DNA from: an uncultured Pelagibacteraceae bacterium
GTDB taxonomy: Bacteria > Pseudomonadota > Alphaproteobacteria > Pelagibacterales > Pelagibacteraceae
DNA length: 33,443 nt
Assembly: GCA_902576335.1 (NCBI GenBank)
Contig: CACGVC010000010.1
Span: 1 to 33,443 of the forward strand
Direction of reading: 5' to 3'
Shown here: one piece after another, positions 25,390-32,316 of the stretch
Layout: every line of letters starts with the position of its first letter
How positions within the stretch are numbered: position 1 is the first letter of the stretch
Notes under the pieces: generated by a model
Databases searched by the model: none
What the model was told of the DNA's origin: nothing
The model's input: only the letters and a program-made list of their open reading frames with translations
Position numbers and translations under genes: made by a program

Positions 25390-26492
25390 TATATAACTCC
25401 TTTTACATAACTTTTTTTGTAAAAAGGCAAACTGCAAATTGTAGCTGGATGCTTTTTACCTCTAACCTCTAAAAATATTTTAGTATTTTTTTTTGAAAAT
25501 TTATTTTCCACGTATCCCATAGCCACAGGGCCATTAACACTTGGTCCAAACGTCCCGCTTGTTATTTCGCCAATTTCTAAATCAGATTCATTGTATATTT
25601 TAGTTTTTTCTCTAGCGATTATTCTTCCCTCCGGCTTTATCCCTACTCTTATCTTGTTCACTCCATTGTTTAATTGTTTAGTAATTATATCTGATCCAAT
25701 AAAGTTTCCTTTTAAAATTCTATCTTTTGATATAGCCCATTTCAAATTTGCCTCAACTGGAGTCTTGTCTTTACTTAGTTCATGACCATACAGGCATAGA
25801 CCAGCTTCCAATCTTAATGTATCTCGTGCTCCAAGACCAATTAATTTTGCACCTTTATCAATTAATCTTCTTGTAAACCTGTCTGCAAATTCATTAGTTA
25901 GTGATACCTCGAAACCATCTTCACCTGTGTATCCTGATCTTGTAACATAAATATTGTGGTCATCCAGTGTAAACCAATTACCTGACATAAAATTTAAATT
26001 TTCAACACCTTCAATAACACTTTTAAGAATTTGCACAGATTTAGGTCCTTGGATTGCAATTAAAGATCTTTCTACATCCAAAACCATTTTATATTTATCA
26101 TTTAATAGCGCCTTTAAAATTTTAAAATCATTTTCTTTACAAGCAGCATTTAGAATTATTAAAAAACCATCTTTAATTTTAGTGATTATTAAATCATCAT
26201 AAATTCCAGCATTGTCACTCATTAAAAAACTATATTTTGAGTGATTTAGTTTTAAATTTTTTAAGTCTAGTGGAAAAATTCTCTCTAAATCATCAACTAA
26301 ATCCTCTCGGCCATAAATAAATAATTGACCCATATGCGAAACATCAAAAATACCAGAATGGTTTCTTGTGAACCTATGTTCTTCAACAATACCCTCAGAA
26401 TATTGAATTGGCATTTGATATCCTGCAAATTCTACAAATTTTGCTTTGCTATCTTGATGCAATTGATAAAGCGATGTTTTTTTTGTATCCAT
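25389..26492 (-). CDS. gcvT: Glycine cleavage system T protein (aminomethyltransferase)
   Basis: GcvT moves the methylene group from aminomethyl-lipoyl-GcvH to tetrahydrofolate, giving 5,10-methylene-THF and ammonia. The 367-residue protein has [20 protein letters not shown] at 20-39, [11 protein letters not shown] at 47-57, Asp100 in AGIYDDLII (the catalytic Asp region) and [13 protein letters not shown] in the middle. Length and order match bacterial GcvT. It is the first gene of the operon and directly follows a tandem glycine riboswitch; its start codon lies in one arm of a 12-base inverted repeat whose other arm is in the riboswitch linker. L protein (lipoamide dehydrogenase) is not in this window. 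Confidence 0.97.
   Translation of the reverse strand: MDTKKTSLYQLHQDSKAKFVEFAGYQMPIQYSEGIVEEHRFTRNHSGIFDVSHMGQLFIYGREDLVDDLERIFPLDLKNLKLNHSKYSFLMSDNAGIYDDLIITKIKDGFLIILNAACKENDFKILKALLNDKYKMVLDVERSLIAIQGPKSVQILKSVIEGVENLNFMSGNWFTLDDHNIYVTRSGYTGEDGFEVSLTNEFADRFTRRLIDKGAKLIGLGARDTLRLEAGLCLYGHELSKDKTPVEANLKWAISKDRILKGNFIGSDIITKQLNNGVNKIRVGIKPEGRIIAREKTKIYNESDLEIGEITSGTFGPSVNGPVAMGYVENKFSKKNTKIFLEVRGKKHPATICSLPFYKKSYVKGVI
25397..25400 (-). promoter_or_regulatory. Shine-Dalgarno site of gcvH
   Basis: AAGGAGT (core GGAG at 25400-25397, minus strand) lies 7 bases before the ATG at 25389, within the end of gcvT. It decides the gcvH start against an ATG 48 bases further upstream. Confidence 0.65.
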
Positions 26493-26576
26493 ATTAACTC
26501 TTTTTACCCATCTGTATATTTGCCTGAGAGTTTTGCTCCTTCGGCGAGAATTTAATCTCTTTCCAGAGTTAATATG
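26490..26576 (-). repeat. 12-base inverted repeat pairing the riboswitch linker with the gcvT start codon
   Basis: On the minus strand CATATTAACTCT (26576-26565) and AGAGTTAATATG (26501-26490) are perfect reverse complements. The second arm includes the gcvT ATG (26492-26490) and the bases just before it. The first arm is the linker between the two glycine aptamers plus the first three bases of aptamer 2's P1. The stem encloses aptamer 2, so forming it would bury the start codon. It looks like the expression platform of a translational switch; which ligand state it belongs to cannot be read from sequence alone. Confidence 0.75.
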
Positions 26577-26653
26577 TTACGGTCCATTTTGCCTGAGAGA
26601 TTCCTGGGTGGTTGCTCCTTCGGCGCTACGAAAATTTGTAGTCTCTCCCGTAA
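26511..26653 (-). promoter_or_regulatory. Tandem glycine riboswitch upstream of gcvT
   Basis: Two glycine aptamers in series on the minus strand. Aptamer 1 runs 26653 to 26577: P1 is TTACGG (26653-26648) with CCGTAA (26582-26577), and between them lie GGGAGAGAC, CGCCGAAGGAGCAA and CTCTCAGGCAAAA, the conserved cores of the class. Aptamer 2 runs 26567 to 26511: P1 TCTG/CAGA, then CGCCGAAGGAGCAA and ACTCTCAGGCAAA again. The linker is short, as in cooperative tandem glycine riboswitches. Such switches normally turn on glycine cleavage when glycine is abundant and have been described for SAR11 bacteria on gcvT. The duplicated GCCGAAGGAGCAA and CTCTCAGGCAAA blocks make the identification firm. Confidence 0.96.
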
Positions 26654-26661
26654 TTAATTCC

Positions 26662-26690
26662 TTTATATCATAAATAAACATAAACATAAA
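26662..26690 (-). promoter_or_regulatory. Candidate promoter of the riboswitch-gcv operon
   Basis: On the minus strand TATAAA (26667-26662) could be a -10 box, with a weak -35 (TTTATG, 26690-26685) 17 bases upstream. Transcription would then start near 26655, immediately before aptamer 1, leaving a very short leader. The whole gap between the preceding permease gene and the riboswitch is only about 30 bases, so this is the only room for a promoter outside coding DNA. The -35 match is poor. Confidence 0.4.
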
Positions 26691-26692
26691 TG

Positions 26693-27565
26693 TTAATATG
26701 CTTTCTTTTTAGTTAAAAATTTATTCAAAAACTGCAAAATGACTGCAGTAATTACTATTGAGCCTCCAATTAAAACAAACAAAGGCGGATTCTCATTTGC
26801 AAACATCCAGGCCCACAATGGACCTAGAACAGCCTCTGTTAACATTATTATACCAACAAAAGCCGACGGAGTTGACCTTGCCCCAATTGTAATAAGTATA
26901 AAACCAAAACCTAACTGAAAAAAACCTGCTAAAAATCCCAAAAAAATATCTTTTGAAGATATCATTATTGTTGGCGACATTAATAATCCAATTATCATTG
27001 CAAATATACCTGCTACTAATTGAAGTGGAATCATATCGATCTCAGGAAACTTTCTTACTATTAATATTAAAATTGCAAAAGAGATTGGCATTACAAATGC
27101 CACAAGATTGCCTGTCATTTCACCGGGAGAAATTGAAGTTCCAAGCATCAAAAAAATACCTGAGACAGCAAGCAATATACAAAAGAAAGTAAGTTTAGAT
27201 ATTGCCTCCTTCAAAAAAACATAACCAAATATTGCCAAAAAAAGAGTTTGTGTTTGAATAATAAAATTTGTATTTGCAACTGTAGTTTCATACATAGCAA
27301 ATACATAACTGGCAAAACCTAAAGATAAAATAGCTCCGCCAACAAATCCAGGAATTCCAGATTTAGTTAAAACACTAAAAAATTTTTTTTTATAAGTGAA
27401 CAAAAGAAAAAAAATAACAACAATTATAAAGAAAAATGATCGCCAAAATAAAATTTGCCAGAGCGTAGAGCCTTCAAAAGACTTAACAATTAATCCTCCA
27501 AAACTTAAGCTTACAGCTCCAAAAAAAACCAGAAAAGGTCCAGGTATTGTTTTGATTATGTTCAT
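26693..27565 (-). CDS. EamA/DMT-family permease coupled to pxpC
   Basis: A 290-residue protein with about ten hydrophobic helices in two EamA halves, including LWQILFWRSFFFI in the first and SAFVGIIMLTEAVLGPLWAW in the second. Its ATG overlaps the pxpC stop (ATGA), so it is the last gene of a pxpB-pxpC-permease unit. That suggests a substrate connected with 5-oxoproline or glutamate, perhaps export of an amino acid, but the family is too broad to say. The gene ends 32 bases before the start of the glycine riboswitch on the same strand, with no clear terminator between, so some read-through into the gcv operon is possible. Confidence 0.87.
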   Translation of the reverse strand: MNIIKTIPGPFLVFFGAVSLSFGGLIVKSFEGSTLWQILFWRSFFFIIVVIFFLLFTYKKKFFSVLTKSGIPGFVGGAILSLGFASYVFAMYETTVANTNFIIQTQTLFLAIFGYVFLKEAISKLTFFCILLAVSGIFLMLGTSISPGEMTGNLVAFVMPISFAILILIVRKFPEIDMIPLQLVAGIFAMIIGLLMSPTIMISSKDIFLGFLAGFFQLGFGFILITIGARSTPSAFVGIIMLTEAVLGPLWAWMFANENPPLFVLIGGSIVITAVILQFLNKFLTKKKAY

Positions 27566-28509
27566 TCAATTTGAGAAATTAAATTTTGAGTTTCTAAGTC
27601 ATATAACTTAAATAAATTTTCTGCACTAGATAAATCAATCTGCTTAAACTTTATCTTAGAACCTGGTGATAGTTGAACTAATTTGTCGTAATCAGCACTT
27701 ATTACAACTCCTATTTTTGGATAGCCTCCTATTGTTCCATGATCTGAAAGCATAACAATGGGATTTCCATCTGCAGGTACTTGTATTACTCCTTTTATTA
27801 ATCCTTCTGATTTAATATTAGTATCAATAACATTCTCTATTTTAGGTCCCTCTAACCTCATACCCATACGATCAGTTAACTTTGAAACAATAAATTCTTT
27901 TTCTAGAAAGATTTTTTTTCCTTTATCTGAAAAATAATCAAAGTTTGTTCCTTTAATTATTCTGATATTTTCTATTTTAGTATTTATATAATTTAATTTT
28001 CTTTCCACTGATTGATTATTTAATTTTGAAATATTTATCACTTGTTCGTTTTCAAACTTTTTACCATCATTTGCACCAATAATTGCTTTTGTATTTGTAG
28101 AACAACTAGACCATTGGTACTTTAAATCTATCTGACCACCAATAGCTAAATATCCGTAAACAGACTTATTGGTAGATAAAATATCTACTTCATCACCATT
28201 CTCTAAATTTAAAGATTGATAACAGTTACCATCAATAGTTATATCTTTTTTTTTTATCTTAAAATTTACATCACCTGTGATTGCAATATTAATTTTATTT
28301 CCAAAATATTTAAGTAAAGGGCCTTGGTACGCAAATTCTAGAGAAGGTGAATTTATCTTATTACCAACAAGTTTATTTGATAATAGATAATTTCTTTTAT
28401 CCATTGCTCCACTAAAAGGAATTCCAACATGATAAAGATTTTTTCGACCCTCATCTTGAAAAGTAGTGTTAATTCCTGCTCTGATAACTTGAAAATAATT
28501 TTTACTCAT
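27562..28509 (-). CDS. pxpC: 5-oxoprolinase subunit C (KipA-like, biotin-dependent-carboxylase-like)
   Basis: PxpC works with PxpA and PxpB to open 5-oxoproline to glutamate with ATP. The 315-residue protein has the family blocks DEGRKNLYHVGIPFSGAMD near 18-36, GRMGMRLEGP-like DRMGMRLEGP, and VPADGNPIVMLSDHGTIGGY in the C-terminal part. An upstream in-frame ATG would add 17 residues inside pxpB that look nothing like the family (Tyr/Lys-rich), so the ATG at 28509 is preferred. That start overlaps the pxpB stop by 8 bases (ATGAGTAA), which supports it. The gene then overlaps the next permease gene by 4 bases. Confidence 0.93.
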   Translation of the reverse strand: MSKNYFQVIRAGINTTFQDEGRKNLYHVGIPFSGAMDKRNYLLSNKLVGNKINSPSLEFAYQGPLLKYFGNKINIAITGDVNFKIKKKDITIDGNCYQSLNLENGDEVDILSTNKSVYGYLAIGGQIDLKYQWSSCSTNTKAIIGANDGKKFENEQVINISKLNNQSVERKLNYINTKIENIRIIKGTNFDYFSDKGKKIFLEKEFIVSKLTDRMGMRLEGPKIENVIDTNIKSEGLIKGVIQVPADGNPIVMLSDHGTIGGYPKIGVVISADYDKLVQLSPGSKIKFKQIDLSSAENLFKLYDLETQNLISQIE

Positions 28510-29176
28510 TATAATTTTCATACTGTTTTTTTGATATTTCTTTAAATAAAACAATATCACCTGGATTTATTAAATTTGGATTTGTTTCTTTTGAGTTATC
28601 AAATATTCTTAATGGACTATTACCAATAACATTCCATCCACCTGGACTTTCAAAAGTATAAATATTTGCAAACTGTTCGGTTAAAGCCACCGATCCCTTA
28701 GGAACTTTAACCCTAGGTGTTTCGAGACGTTTGGCTCTCATATTTTCAGATAAATCTCCTAAAAAAGGCATTCCAGCAATAAAGCCTGTCATATAACAAA
28801 AGAATTCTTTACTAAAAAAATTTTCATAAATTTTTTCTCTTTTTAGATTAAGTTTTTTCTCCAATCTGACTATATCTAAAGCAAAATTTTCATCACAACA
28901 TACTGGAACTTCAATTTGTTTGTTTTTTAGATCATCTTCATTTGTAATATTAAGGTTTTCTATTATTTTTTTTAAATCTTTAAAATTCGTTTTTTTTAAA
29001 TCAAAAGAAATTATTAATTTATTATAAGAGGGAGATAAATTATTTATTGATGTTATATTTTCCCTCTGAATACTTTTAAAATATCTAATTACTTGGGTAT
29101 TGGTTTCTCTGTTTACCTCTTTACCAAAGTCACAATATAATGCTGCGTCACCAAGATTTAATATATTTTTTATCAT
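28502..29176 (-). CDS. pxpB: 5-oxoprolinase subunit B (KipI-like)
   Basis: Second subunit of the ATP-dependent 5-oxoprolinase. The 224-residue protein has the family ending block VPKGSVALTEQFANIYTFES followed by PGGWNVIG, and FIAGMPFLGDL in the middle, as in KipI/PxpB proteins. It is the first gene of the minus-strand unit pxpB-pxpC-permease, while pxpA is read the other way starting about 27 bases upstream. The split of pxpA from pxpBC onto opposite strands is a change from the usual single operon but keeps all three subunits side by side. N-terminal NLGDAALYCDFGKEVN also fits the family. Confidence 0.93.
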   Translation of the reverse strand: MIKNILNLGDAALYCDFGKEVNRETNTQVIRYFKSIQRENITSINNLSPSYNKLIISFDLKKTNFKDLKKIIENLNITNEDDLKNKQIEVPVCCDENFALDIVRLEKKLNLKREKIYENFFSKEFFCYMTGFIAGMPFLGDLSENMRAKRLETPRVKVPKGSVALTEQFANIYTFESPGGWNVIGNSPLRIFDNSKETNPNLINPGDIVLFKEISKKQYENYNE

Positions 29177-29203
29177 GCCATGATATACTTAACACTTATG
29201 ACT

Positions 29204-29983
29204 ATGGAAATTAATATAAATTGTGATTTAGGAGAAAAATCAAAACACCACTCAAATAAACATGACCCAGAATTATTGGAAATAGTTAATTCTGCAAATG
29301 TTGCTTGTGGATACCATGCTGGTGATGAGGAAACTATGAGCCACGTCATAGAAATATCAAAAAAAAATGGTGTAAGTATCGGTGCGCATCCATCTTTCAA
29401 TGATCCAGAAAATTTTGGAAGAGAAAGGATGAATTTATCTGACTCAGAAATTGAAAAACTTATAATTGATCAATACGATATTCTTCAAAAGATAGCATTA
29501 GAGCAAGGGGAAAACGTTACACATATTAAGCCTCATGGAGCTTTAAATAATATGGCATGTGAAAATATTGATTTAGCAACAATACTTGCAAAAAGTATAA
29601 AAGGAATTAGCAAAGATTTAATTTATTTGGTTCCCACTGGATCTAAAATGGAGGAAGCTGCAAAAAAACTCGATATGAAAATAGCTTGTGAGATATTTGC
29701 GGACAGAAATTATGAGGATGACGGAAATCTTGTCTCCCGAAAGAAACCTCATGCTTTAATTATAGATCCAGAGCAGGCAAAAACACACGTTTTAAGTATG
29801 GTTAAAAATCAGTCGCTTAATTGTCACAGTGGAAAGCAAATACCTTGTGAAATCGATTCTGTGTGTATACATGGAGACAATATGAGTTCATTAGCAACTG
29901 CTAAGTCTATCAAAGATAACTTATTAAATAATGGTCTCAAACTAAGACCTTTAAATAAAATGAAGAAGTTTAAAAATGATTAA
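29204..29983 (+). CDS. pxpA: 5-oxoprolinase subunit A (LamB/YcsF family)
   Basis: PxpA is the LamB/YcsF-family subunit of 5-oxoprolinase, needed for hydrolysis of 5-oxoproline to glutamate. Blocks: INCDLGE near the N-terminus, NVACGYHAGDEETM, GAHPSFNDPENFGR, HIKPHGALNN, FADRNYEDDGNLVSRKKPHA. I chose the ATG at 29204 because it gives MEININCDLGE, matching family starts such as M-x-I-D-L-N-C-D; ATGs at 29198 and 29180 are possible and would add 2 or 8 residues. No ribosome site helps. The gene's end overlaps the TPR gene by 8 bases (ATGATTAA). It is divergent from pxpB with almost no space between. Confidence 0.94.
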   Translation: MEININCDLGEKSKHHSNKHDPELLEIVNSANVACGYHAGDEETMSHVIEISKKNGVSIGAHPSFNDPENFGRERMNLSDSEIEKLIIDQYDILQKIALEQGENVTHIKPHGALNNMACENIDLATILAKSIKGISKDLIYLVPTGSKMEEAAKKLDMKIACEIFADRNYEDDGNLVSRKKPHALIIDPEQAKTHVLSMVKNQSLNCHSGKQIPCEIDSVCIHGDNMSSLATAKSIKDNLLNNGLKLRPLNKMKKFKND

Positions 29984-30476
29984 AAAATTAATTTTTACAA
30001 TTATACTGTCTATAACTTTAGTATCAAATTCTTATTCGGCAGGATCTAGTAGTGGAGGAGAGGGTGATGGTCCAAAAACCAAAACAAATTATGAAAAGGC
30101 AGTTAAATTAATAAAATCTGCAAGTAAATATGAAAAAAAAGGAAAAAAAGATAAAGCGCAATCAAGTTATGAAAAAGCTTTAAAACTTTTACTTAAATCA
30201 AACAACAAAAAACCAAATAAACCAGATACTTTAAATTATTTAGGTTTTACCTCTAGAAAATTAGGTGATTTTGAAAATGGAGAGAAATATTATCTTCAAG
30301 GTTTGGCTATCAATCCTTACCACATTGGTATTAATGAATATTTGGGTGAACTTTACGTAGCAACAAATAGACATAATCTTGCAGTTGAAAGATTAGAAGT
30401 TTTAAAAGGTTGCGATTGTAAAGAATATGATGACCTAAAAGCCATTATAGCTGGAGAAAAGGTTTCCAAGTATTAA
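29976..30476 (+). CDS. Exported TPR-repeat protein
   Basis: A 166-residue protein with a signal peptide (first 22 residues, ending NSYSA before GSSSGG), a Gly/Ser/Lys-rich linker, then tetratricopeptide-like repeats from about residue 38: AVKLIKSASKYEKKGKKDKA, DTLNYLGFTSRKLGDFENGE (84-103) and NEYLGELYVATNRHNLAVER (119-138). TPR domains mediate protein contacts; the export signal places it in the periplasm. Two cysteines near the end (KGCDCKEYDD) form a CxC. Its start overlaps pxpA by 8 bases, so they share a transcript, yet no function follows from that. It ends in a 4-base convergent overlap with dctM. Confidence 0.82.
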   Translation: MIKKLIFTIILSITLVSNSYSAGSSSGGEGDGPKTKTNYEKAVKLIKSASKYEKKGKKDKAQSSYEKALKLLLKSNNKKPNKPDTLNYLGFTSRKLGDFENGEKYYLQGLAINPYHIGINEYLGELYVATNRHNLAVERLEVLKGCDCKEYDDLKAIIAGEKVSKY

Positions 30477-31783
30477 TTAATATTTTTAATCATTTGCTCT
30501 GGTAGCCACAAAGCAATCTCTGGAAAAACCACAACCAAAATCACTGCTAAAACCATTAATAAGAATAATGGAAAGGCACTTCGAGCAATATAGCCCATAT
30601 CTTTGTTGGCCATACCTTGAAGAACAAATAAATTAAAACCCACGGGTGGTGTTATTTGGGCCATCTCTACAACAATAACTAAAAATATACCAAACCAAAT
30701 CATGTCAAAACCTGCTTGTCTAATCATTGGTTCTATAATTGCCATCGTCAATACTACTGCTGAGATGCCATCAAGAAACATCCCTAAAATGATATAAAAA
30801 ATCATTAAAACAAAAATTAACACATAAGGAGATAAATCCATATTTTGGATCCACATTGCTAAGTTTCTTGGTAAACCTGTAAAACCCATCGCCAAAGATA
30901 AGAATGTTGAGCCTGCTAAGATAAATGCAATCATACAAGATGTTTTTGTTGCACCTAGCAAGGATGTTTTAAAAGTTTCTAAAGTTAAACTTTTTTGAAA
31001 ATAGGACAAAATTAAAGCTCCAACAACTCCTAAGGATGCGGCCTCAGTAGCAGTAGCTATACCAGTATATATTGAACCTATAACAGCTGAGATTAAAAAT
31101 ATAACAGGTAAAAGTTGTTTAGATCTTTTTATCTTTTCAAAAATTGAATATTCTTCAATAATTTTGGGCATTTGTTTTTTATTGATCAAAGACCAGAAAA
31201 TAACATATGACATAAAAATTAGTGCAATCATTATCCCCGGTAAAATTCCAGCTATAAATAACTTTGCAATAGACTCTTGAACTGCTACTCCATAAATAAT
31301 CAAAATTATTGATGGAGGTATCAATAAACCTAGTGTTCCAGAGCCAGCAAGACTACCAAGTAAAATTTTCTCAGGATAATTTCTTTTTCTTAACTCGGGT
31401 ATAGACATCTTCCCTACAGTTGCAACTGTTGCAGCAGAAGAGCCTGAAATTGCAGCAAATAAAGCACAACCGACTACGTTTACATGAATTAAACCTCCAG
31501 GTAATTTTTGCATCCATGGAGATAAACCTTTAAACAGATTTTCAGATAATCTTGTTCTAAATAAAATTTCTCCCATCCAGACAAATAAAGGTAATGCCGT
31601 CAGTGTCCACGAAGATGATGTTCCCCATATTGTTGTTGCCATTGCATCTCCAACTGGTCTTGATGTAAATAACATCATACCTATTGCAGATACCCCAATC
31701 ATGCTCAAGGCTACCCAAATACCTGAACCAAGAAATAACAATAAAACACTTATGAAAAATATTGTTAATAAAATTTCAGCCAT
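30473..31783 (-). CDS. dctM: TRAP transporter large membrane subunit (DctM)
   Basis: A 436-residue protein with about twelve helices, the ion-coupled transport subunit of a tripartite ATP-independent periplasmic transporter. Typical blocks are GCALFAAISGSSAATVATVG, the LGSLAGSGTLGLLIPPSIIL segment and EMAQITPPVGFNLFVLQG near the C-terminus. Its start follows the dctQ stop with no base between. The system uses a cation gradient (usually sodium) with a periplasmic binding protein to take up small organic acids. Its end overlaps the TPR gene by 4 bases, and pxpA, whose product works on 5-oxoproline, is the next gene beyond. Confidence 0.95.
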   Translation of the reverse strand: MAEILLTIFFISVLLLFLGSGIWVALSMIGVSAIGMMLFTSRPVGDAMATTIWGTSSSWTLTALPLFVWMGEILFRTRLSENLFKGLSPWMQKLPGGLIHVNVVGCALFAAISGSSAATVATVGKMSIPELRKRNYPEKILLGSLAGSGTLGLLIPPSIILIIYGVAVQESIAKLFIAGILPGIMIALIFMSYVIFWSLINKKQMPKIIEEYSIFEKIKRSKQLLPVIFLISAVIGSIYTGIATATEAASLGVVGALILSYFQKSLTLETFKTSLLGATKTSCMIAFILAGSTFLSLAMGFTGLPRNLAMWIQNMDLSPYVLIFVLMIFYIILGMFLDGISAVVLTMAIIEPMIRQAGFDMIWFGIFLVIVVEMAQITPPVGFNLFVLQGMANKDMGYIARSAFPLFLLMVLAVILVVVFPEIALWLPEQMIKNIN

Positions 31784-32266
31784 TTAACTTTTTTTAAAAA
31801 TTAAAATAAGTTGATGAAAAACACACATAAAGAAAATAGTGGAACCAACAGCTACACTTGTTTGAGGGATCCAAATTAAAATTTCATCTGCACCCTCGCT
31901 TCTTTCTTGAAATTTATATGAAATAACTAACATTTTAACAAAATAAAATGCCAAATACCCAGAGAAAAAAGTTGCTACACTTAAACACCAAATTTCAATA
32001 AATTTTCTTTTTAAACCTGATAATTTTTCAAGAAAAAGAGTAATCCTTATGTGACCGTTTTCAACAAATGTATAAGCTAAAGCAAAAAAAGATGCTGCAG
32101 CCATACAGTAACCTGAGTATTCAGCAAGACCTCTGATATAAAAACCAAATATTCTTGATGAAATACCTATCAAAATGAATACTGCCACCAAAATAAGAAA
32201 TGCTGCTGCGATGTATCCAGAAAATTTATAAAGTTTATTTAAATTTTTATCTAAGATTTTAAACAT
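31784..32266 (-). CDS. dctQ: TRAP transporter small membrane subunit (DctQ)
   Basis: A 160-residue membrane protein with four helices. FALAYTFVENGHIRITLFLE near 61-80 is the DctQ hallmark (the G-H-I-R-I/V motif after the second helix), and WIPQTSVAVGSTIFFMCVF near the end is also typical. DctQ forms the membrane complex with DctM. The gene sits between dctP, 50 bases upstream, and dctM, directly downstream. A strong hairpin lies in the gap to dctP and probably lowers dctQM expression relative to dctP. Confidence 0.93.
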   Translation of the reverse strand: MFKILDKNLNKLYKFSGYIAAAFLILVAVFILIGISSRIFGFYIRGLAEYSGYCMAAASFFALAYTFVENGHIRITLFLEKLSGLKRKFIEIWCLSVATFFSGYLAFYFVKMLVISYKFQERSEGADEILIWIPQTSVAVGSTIFFMCVFHQLILIFKKS

Positions 32267-32272
32267 GATAAT

Positions 32273-32305
32273 TTAAGGCCACCTAATATTCTTTGGTGGC
32301 CTTAA
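32273..32305 (-). terminator. Hairpin between dctP and dctQ (partial terminator or mRNA stabiliser)
   Basis: TTAAGGCCACC (32273-32283) and GGTGGCCTTAA (32295-32305) form a perfect 11-base-pair stem with an 11-base loop, GC-rich in the middle. No T run follows on the minus strand (AATTATC comes next, then the dctQ ATG at 32266), so it is not a full terminator. Hairpins between a binding-protein gene and its permease genes commonly protect the upstream mRNA or attenuate the downstream genes, giving more binding protein than permease. Confidence 0.7.
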
Positions 32306-32316
32306 TTAAAATTTGA

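Noticed and set aside
25390..25437. Upstream in-frame ATG for gcvH (16 extra residues)
   Set aside because: It lies inside gcvT, the extra residues do not fit GcvH, and the ATG at 25389 has a ribosome site and a coupled TAATG junction.
28510..28560. Upstream in-frame ATG for pxpC (17 extra residues)
   Set aside because: The extension overlaps pxpB widely, reads as Lys/Tyr-rich sequence unlike the family, and the ATG at 28509 begins just before the conserved N-terminus.
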